NCBI GenBank assembly: GCA_017880825.1 | Contig: JADGRN010000041.1 | Coordinates: 1 to 9,685, forward strand | Direction: 5' to 3' | Length of the DNA: 9,685 nucleotides | DNA from: Methylophilaceae bacterium | GTDB lineage: Bacteria; Pseudomonadota; Gammaproteobacteria; Burkholderiales; Methylophilaceae | The notes under the pieces: model-generated | The model's database searches: none | Told to the model about the DNA's origin: nothing | The model's input: the letters and a program-made list of their open reading frames with translations, nothing else | Part shown: piece by piece, positions 6,044-9,685 of the stretch | How positions within the stretch are numbered: position 1 is the first letter of the stretch | How the letters are laid out: each line of letters begins with the position of its first letter | Position numbers and translations under genes: made by a program

Positions 6044-8077
6044 TTAACAGGCTGTATCACGACTCGCTACGGATTCCGTTTCATCCTTTCCGGGCGGCAG
6101 GAAAAACTCGCGCGGATGTTGATATAACCGAAGCAGCATGGCTTTGACCAACATACGCCACTGGGCAAAAGTAACCTTGCGCGACTTCATCGCGACATAG
6201 AGCGCCAAGGCAAAACTCACCAGCAGATTGGCCATGGCAATCAAGGCTACACCCAAACAAGCCATCAACAGCACGCGCAACGGCACATCAAAATCGAGGC
6301 CGATCAGCGCATAGCCAACAAAGGCCGAAGAAAAAGTCACATGGCGAATATCCACCGGTAGGCCAAGCAGCACGCCCACCGCCGCCATACCGCCGAGCAT
6401 GCAGCCGAAGTAGAAATTCCCCGCCAGCGCACCCAGGTTGTTCTCTATGTAAGCAGCCACCCGATCAAGCCGCGCTTGACCTAGCAACTTTTGCAGCCAG
6501 CCCAATGCGCGCAAGCGTTGTGGAATCTTGTTGTAGATAGCCAGATTGTCATGATAGCCCGCTACCAGCCCGGACAGGAACAGGCACACACCTGCGATCG
6601 CAGCATAGAATACAGCTCCGCTTTGCACAGGGTTGACGTCCACCAGCAACTGCCGGGCTTTTTCCGGCGTGACAAAATGTACCCCGCTGGCCATATAAAT
6701 CAGCCAGGCAATCAGCATGGCCATAGGCACCACCACCACCACATTGCCCATAATCGCTATGAACTGACTGCGCATGGTTTGTGCAATCACTACGGCCAGG
6801 TTGTCCATCTCCTTCGCTTTGCCGCCACTCTCGCCGATGCTGGCGGCAATCGCCGCAGCGGTCATGGCTGGTTGCTTGGTGGCCACGGTGAAGTGCAGGA
6901 TATGGATCAGCACAAAGCCCAAACCGTAATTGAGACTGAACACGATGGCCTCAGTCAGCGGCGGCATGTGTTTGCTGGCGACGATAATTTTCAGCATGCT
7001 CATGACGGCGATGATGAGGCCCGCGCCCATCGCCGAATACAGCAGATCCAGATACTCTCTGCGCGTTTGCGTGATGTAGTGTTCACCGGCACGGCTGGCA
7101 TTTTCAGTCACGCGCAACGCCATCAGCTCGGTATTCTCCCGCCAGTGCTGGGCCACATCGTTTTTATGGCCCTCGGCTGAAACCAGCGTTTTGAACAACG
7201 CGATAAAAGCCGCATTACTATCCTCACTCGCTCGCAAGCTCACCACTATCTGCAGCAATGTTTCCAGCCGCGTAATTTGCTGAGTTAAGCGCTGTAGTAA
7301 AAAAGTAAGATGGATGCTGGTACCGCTTTGCGAGCTATTGCGGCGTATCCTGGCAATGATTTCGCGGCATTGATCGAGCATCACCAGAACATGAAGTTCA
7401 TCAGTCGGCTGATCCAGTTTTTCTGGCTGGCTTGATCGTCCGGCGAGAAAAGCGTTTAACTCTATATTCTGCACAATAAAAGGCGATTGATGGTCTTCCA
7501 ACTCGGGATGATTGCGAATCAGCTCCGGCTCCAAACCCAGCGCAGAAATCCGATAGGAAAGCACTTGCACGCCATCGAGCAAACCATCCATACAGGCGGA
7601 CAATAGTGCTACGGGTGCCTGGTCAAAACTAAGCGCCTGCAGCAACTCAAGCCACGCAGAATCCGGCACAGCAAACACCCAGTGTTCGTCGCCAGGCTTG
7701 GTGAAGATATGGGCAAACAAGTCTTTAAGGTAATTTTGGTCAACCGCGTCCGGCAAAATCTTATGGCTGATACGCCGCCACATTTCGCTGAAAAAACCGC
7801 TGCTGGGCTGAATGCCCGAATCCACATACAGCGAGACCGGCTTGCGTTCAGCCAGTAATGTCAGGATTGCATCACGCAGCGGCGGTGCCAATTGCGGCTG
7901 ATTCTGCAGCACATGGCACAGCGCCTGTAATGCGTGTAGCGCATGTTCAGGATGACTGGCGCTCGCTGGCCGCAGTTGTTTAATCAATTCTGCCAAAAGA
8001 ATGGCAGGGTCTCTGCCCCGTTCTTTATATAGTCGCAATAAATTTTCTATCATGCTCAGGTTGGCGTTACTCGACAA
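6044..8077 (-). CDS. membrane protein of the COG4389 'site-specific recombinase' family
   Basis: I place this 677-residue protein in the family named 'site-specific recombinase' (COG4389, Pfam SpecificRecomb; Gcr-like proteins in Neisseria) from its overall character, without an alignment. The sequence does not look like a recombinase. Residues 1-340 are a soluble, largely helical region with a probable coiled-coil (about 255-283). Residues 346-630 hold six or seven membrane segments (about 346-367, 377-395, 437-462, 487-508, 549-572, 582-597 and 600-630). The tail is basic then acidic. I see neither the tyrosine-recombinase R..HxxR..Y set nor a serine-recombinase N-terminus. The long frame starts with TTG at 8077, with GGAA only three bases before it; an ATG at 8053 would remove eight residues but has no ribosome-binding site. 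It follows the lipoprotein gene on the same strand beyond a terminator. Its function should be treated as unknown. Confidence 0.8.
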   Translation of the reverse strand: MSSNANLSMIENLLRLYKERGRDPAILLAELIKQLRPASASHPEHALHALQALCHVLQNQPQLAPPLRDAILTLLAERKPVSLYVDSGIQPSSGFFSEMWRRISHKILPDAVDQNYLKDLFAHIFTKPGDEHWVFAVPDSAWLELLQALSFDQAPVALLSACMDGLLDGVQVLSYRISALGLEPELIRNHPELEDHQSPFIVQNIELNAFLAGRSSQPEKLDQPTDELHVLVMLDQCREIIARIRRNSSQSGTSIHLTFLLQRLTQQITRLETLLQIVVSLRASEDSNAAFIALFKTLVSAEGHKNDVAQHWRENTELMALRVTENASRAGEHYITQTRREYLDLLYSAMGAGLIIAVMSMLKIIVASKHMPPLTEAIVFSLNYGLGFVLIHILHFTVATKQPAMTAAAIAASIGESGGKAKEMDNLAVVIAQTMRSQFIAIMGNVVVVVPMAMLIAWLIYMASGVHFVTPEKARQLLVDVNPVQSGAVFYAAIAGVCLFLSGLVAGYHDNLAIYNKIPQRLRALGWLQKLLGQARLDRVAAYIENNLGALAGNFYFGCMLGGMAAVGVLLGLPVDIRHVTFSSAFVGYALIGLDFDVPLRVLLMACLGVALIAMANLLVSFALALYVAMKSRKVTFAQWRMLVKAMLLRLYQHPREFFLPPGKDETESVASRDTAC

Positions 8078-8108
8078 GAATTCCGGGAAGGTCTGATTTA
8101 ACCACGAG

Positions 8109-8130
8109 AGTATTACATGGACGTAATGCT
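8109..8130. repeat. inverted repeat upstream of the membrane protein gene
   Basis: AGTATTAC (8109-8116) and GTAATGCT (8123-8130) pair at seven of eight positions, with a G-T at the eighth, around ATGGAC. It lies about 30-50 bases before the start codon, between that gene and the preceding terminator. On the coding strand TAATAC lies within it and could be a -10. It is a candidate operator or promoter element; this is inferred from position only. Confidence 0.3.
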
Positions 8131-8138
8131 AATCGACC

Positions 8139-8171
8139 AAAAGCGCAAGGCCACATCGGTAGCCTTGCGTT
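8139..8171 (-). terminator. intrinsic terminator after the PDZ lipoprotein gene
   Basis: The exact 8-pair stem CGCAAGGC (8144-8151) with GCCTTGCG (8162-8169) can be extended by G-T and A-T pairs at its base, with a 10-base loop. On the minus strand it is followed by CTTTT. It begins 16 bases past the lipoprotein stop codon. The short T-run suggests moderate strength, so some read-through into the next gene is possible. Confidence 0.6.
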
Positions 8172-8186
8172 AAGTGGCCTCACTGC

Positions 8187-8963
8187 CTAGCGTTTCGGAT
8201 TGAGCGTCATGGCTACCGTCAGGTCGTTTTCACCCCGGCGTAACGCCACATTCACGGTTTGCCCCGCATAGCGCTGCGCGGCTTCGGTTAAGGCTTCCGG
8301 CTTCAACAAGGCTATCTCGCCAATACGCAGCAGCACATCATCTTTCACTATCATTGCCTTGTCTGCGGGAGACTTGTTGACCACTGCCAAGACGGTCAGC
8401 CCTTTTATGCCTTGGTCTTCAGTCGGGCCTTTGATGTGCACACCAATCAGCGGCGGTGCCAATTTTACCCAATAGGTTGCAAAGTACTCATACAGTGTCT
8501 GTTCTTGTGGCAGCAGCTTGCCGTTATCCGCCAGCTTTTTCTCTTCCTCAGTCATTTTTGACTGCTCGCGCAATTTGTTCAATGTCACACTAACCGGGGT
8601 AATGCCTATCAGCTTGGTATAGACCAGCACCAAGTCAGCCTTGATCAGTTTGGCTTGCTCATTCAATTTCTCCGGCGCCACATCGGGACCTTCAAACTTG
8701 GAATAACCCAGCATATCGAAGCCGTTTTCCAGCATGCTCTGATAATCACCAGTCTGGTCGTTACCGCGATAAACTCGCGGTCCACCGGCATCAGGTTGCA
8801 GCGCAATTTCGGGTCTTTTACGAGCGTTATAAAATTTGATGTAGGGGTTTTCAACCACATTTTCTTCAGCTGCAGCCGCATTGTTCGGTTGCTTGCCCTT
8901 GCCTGCACTGGCACAGCCAAACAGACTAAAGGCCAGCATGGTTAAAATGATGAGTAAGCGCAT
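8187..8963 (-). CDS. PDZ-domain lipoprotein, function unknown
   Basis: The start at 8963 is chosen over an in-frame upstream ATG at 9008 because GGAGAGGA lies six bases before it and it gives a clean lipoprotein signal peptide (hydrophobic residues 3-16, lipobox LFGC, Cys17). Ala at +2 suggests the outer membrane. The 258-residue precursor continues with a polar linker (18-37), then a domain with PRVYRGNDQ (62-70), MLGYSKFEG (84-92), an 'AKLIKADLVLVY' strand (104-115) and YEYFATYWVK (158-167). A C-terminal PDZ domain (about 172-255) follows, with the binding-loop region LIGVHI and the typical SPADKA.I..DDVLLRIG (198-215). No protease catalytic triad is present, so it is probably a binding or scaffold protein in the periplasm. 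Its partner is unknown. It diverges from mog and ends at its own terminator, so it is probably monocistronic. Confidence 0.85.
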   Translation of the reverse strand: MRLLIILTMLAFSLFGCASAGKGKQPNNAAAAEENVVENPYIKFYNARKRPEIALQPDAGGPRVYRGNDQTGDYQSMLENGFDMLGYSKFEGPDVAPEKLNEQAKLIKADLVLVYTKLIGITPVSVTLNKLREQSKMTEEEKKLADNGKLLPQEQTLYEYFATYWVKLAPPLIGVHIKGPTEDQGIKGLTVLAVVNKSPADKAMIVKDDVLLRIGEIALLKPEALTEAAQRYAGQTVNVALRRGENDLTVAMTLNPKR

Positions 8964-9018
8964 GTTTTTCCTCTCCGTTGTATGTATGCCGCATGGCTGG
9001 GGCGGCAATACGATACGA

Positions 9019-9027
9019 TGGTATGAT
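9019..9027 (+). promoter_or_regulatory. extended -10 for mog, overlapping a lipoprotein -10
   Basis: TGGTATGAT matches the extended -10 form TGnTATAAT with one mismatch and no clear -35. It would start the mog transcript near 9034, about 25 bases before the ATG. On the minus strand the same bases read TATCAT (9023-9028), with TTGTCA (9048-9053) 19 bases upstream of it. That could drive the lipoprotein gene with a leader of about 53 bases. Confidence 0.4.
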
Positions 9028-9058
9028 AAATATTGTTACAAAAATTATGACAATCACA

Positions 9059-9685
9059 ATGGCAAAACAATTCATTCGTATCGGTTTGGTATCCATCAGC
9101 GATCGCGCATCCAGCGGTGTTTACGAGGACAAGGGCATTCCTGCGCTTAAAGAATGGCTGGATAAAGTGCTCACATCCCCATGGGAAGCCATCGCACGTG
9201 TTATCCCGGATGAGCAGCCAGACATCGAATCCACATTACGCGACCTGGTAGACCATGAAAACTGCGGCTTGGTGCTTACTACCGGCGGCACTGGACCTGC
9301 CCTGCGCGACGTTACACCGGAGGCCACGCTGGCCGTGGCCGACAAGGTCATGCCGGGCTTTGGCGAGCAGATGCGCCAGATCAGCCTGCATTTTGTGGCA
9401 ACTGCCATTCTCTCGCGGCAAGTCGCGGTGATTCGCAAACAAAGCCTGATCATCAACCTGCCCGGGCAGCCGAAATCCATCGCACAAACGCTGGAAGGAC
9501 TAAAAGACGAGGCCGGTAATACTGTGGTGCATGGCATTTTCGCTGCTGTGCCGTATTGCCTGGATTTGATCGGAGCACCTTACATCGAGACTGATGAAAC
9601 CATCGTCAAGGCATTCCGTCGCGTGTTGAATGAGCCGGTCAAAGCGAACCAACTCTTCTACCTCGGCGACGACGACGAACAGCCA
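9059..9685 (+). CDS. mog: molybdopterin adenylyltransferase Mog (3' end cut)
   Basis: Mog activates molybdopterin by adenylylation, the step before molybdate insertion by MoeA, in molybdenum cofactor synthesis. The 209 codons seen match E. coli Mog as I recall it almost end to end: RIGLVSISDRASSGVYEDKG (7-26), RVIPDEQ (47-53), TTGGTGPALRDVTPEATLAV (74-93), MPGFGEQMRQISLHF (98-112) and NLPGQPKS (133-140). Asp51 and Asp84 correspond to the active-site aspartates at 49 and 82 in E. coli. The frame is open at the right edge. E. coli Mog has 195 residues, so only a few codons should be missing; the acidic end GDDDEQP is beyond the usual C-terminus. The start is uncertain: in-frame ATGs at 9023 and 9047 also exist and none has a good Shine-Dalgarno. 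9059 best fits the family N-terminus. It diverges from the lipoprotein gene. Confidence 0.95.
   Translation, partial: MAKQFIRIGLVSISDRASSGVYEDKGIPALKEWLDKVLTSPWEAIARVIPDEQPDIESTLRDLVDHENCGLVLTTGGTGPALRDVTPEATLAVADKVMPGFGEQMRQISLHFVATAILSRQVAVIRKQSLIINLPGQPKSIAQTLEGLKDEAGNTVVHGIFAAVPYCLDLIGAPYIETDETIVKAFRRVLNEPVKANQLFYLGDDDEQP

Noticed and set aside
6491..7180. 229-codon open frame on the + strand inside the membrane protein gene
   Set aside because: It is fully antisense to a well-supported 677-residue gene, its product is rich in His and Gln without any recognisable domain, and long antisense frames are common at this base composition.
6044..8077. Membrane protein gene as evidence for a mobile element or integration module
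   Set aside because: Despite the family name there are no inverted-repeat ends, attachment-site duplications, tRNA target or other phage or transposon genes nearby.
8964..9008. N-terminal extension of the PDZ lipoprotein
   Set aside because: A good Shine-Dalgarno and a complete lipoprotein signal peptide place the start at 8963; the extension would disrupt the signal.

Overview
The window looks like ordinary chromosome from a betaproteobacterium. The evidence is the divergent pmbA/yjgA pair, the MlaA, FBPase and Mog proteins, and a COG4389-type membrane 'site-specific recombinase', a family I know mainly from Betaproteobacteria. The coding part is roughly 55% GC in the stretches I counted. 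The genus cannot be fixed from sequence alone; a Nitrosomonadales/Methylophilaceae-like relative is a guess. I see no rRNA, tRNA, CRISPR array or intact mobile element.

Layout. Bases 1-660 are AT-rich (about 36% GC in the first 300 and 44% in the next 360). They hold one small unrecognised gene (319-555, +) that ends in a possible -1 frameshift site leading into an overlapping frame (to 665). Then come fbp (701-1705, -) and mlaA (1910-2662, +), divergent across a 204-base gap with inverted repeats. A bidirectional terminator (2693-2720) separates mlaA from the convergent pmbA (2740-4095, -). pmbA and yjgA/darP (4132-4689, +) diverge from a 36-base gap. A CPA1-type Na+/H+ antiporter (4783-6042, +) follows yjgA and meets, one base apart, the oppositely oriented membrane protein annotated in its family as a recombinase (6044-8077, -). 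A PDZ-domain lipoprotein (8187-8963, -) with its own terminator comes next. mog (9059 to the right edge, +) diverges from it and is cut by the window end.

How the genes fit together. This is mainly a collection of short transcription units, not one pathway. The functions are gluconeogenesis (fbp), outer-membrane lipid asymmetry (mlaA), a TldD/E peptidase subunit (pmbA), 50S ribosome maturation (yjgA), cation/proton exchange, a membrane protein of unknown role, an envelope lipoprotein and molybdenum cofactor synthesis (mog). Two of the three divergent gaps (pmbA/yjgA and lipoprotein/mog) carry the same heptamer, TATGATA. It reads as an extended -10 on the + strand and as a -10-like TATCAT on the other strand.

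No convincing new multi-gene system is visible. The points most worth following are the possible frameshift gene at the left, the poorly understood membrane 'recombinase', the shared -10 design in the divergent gaps, and the repeats in the fbp leader.
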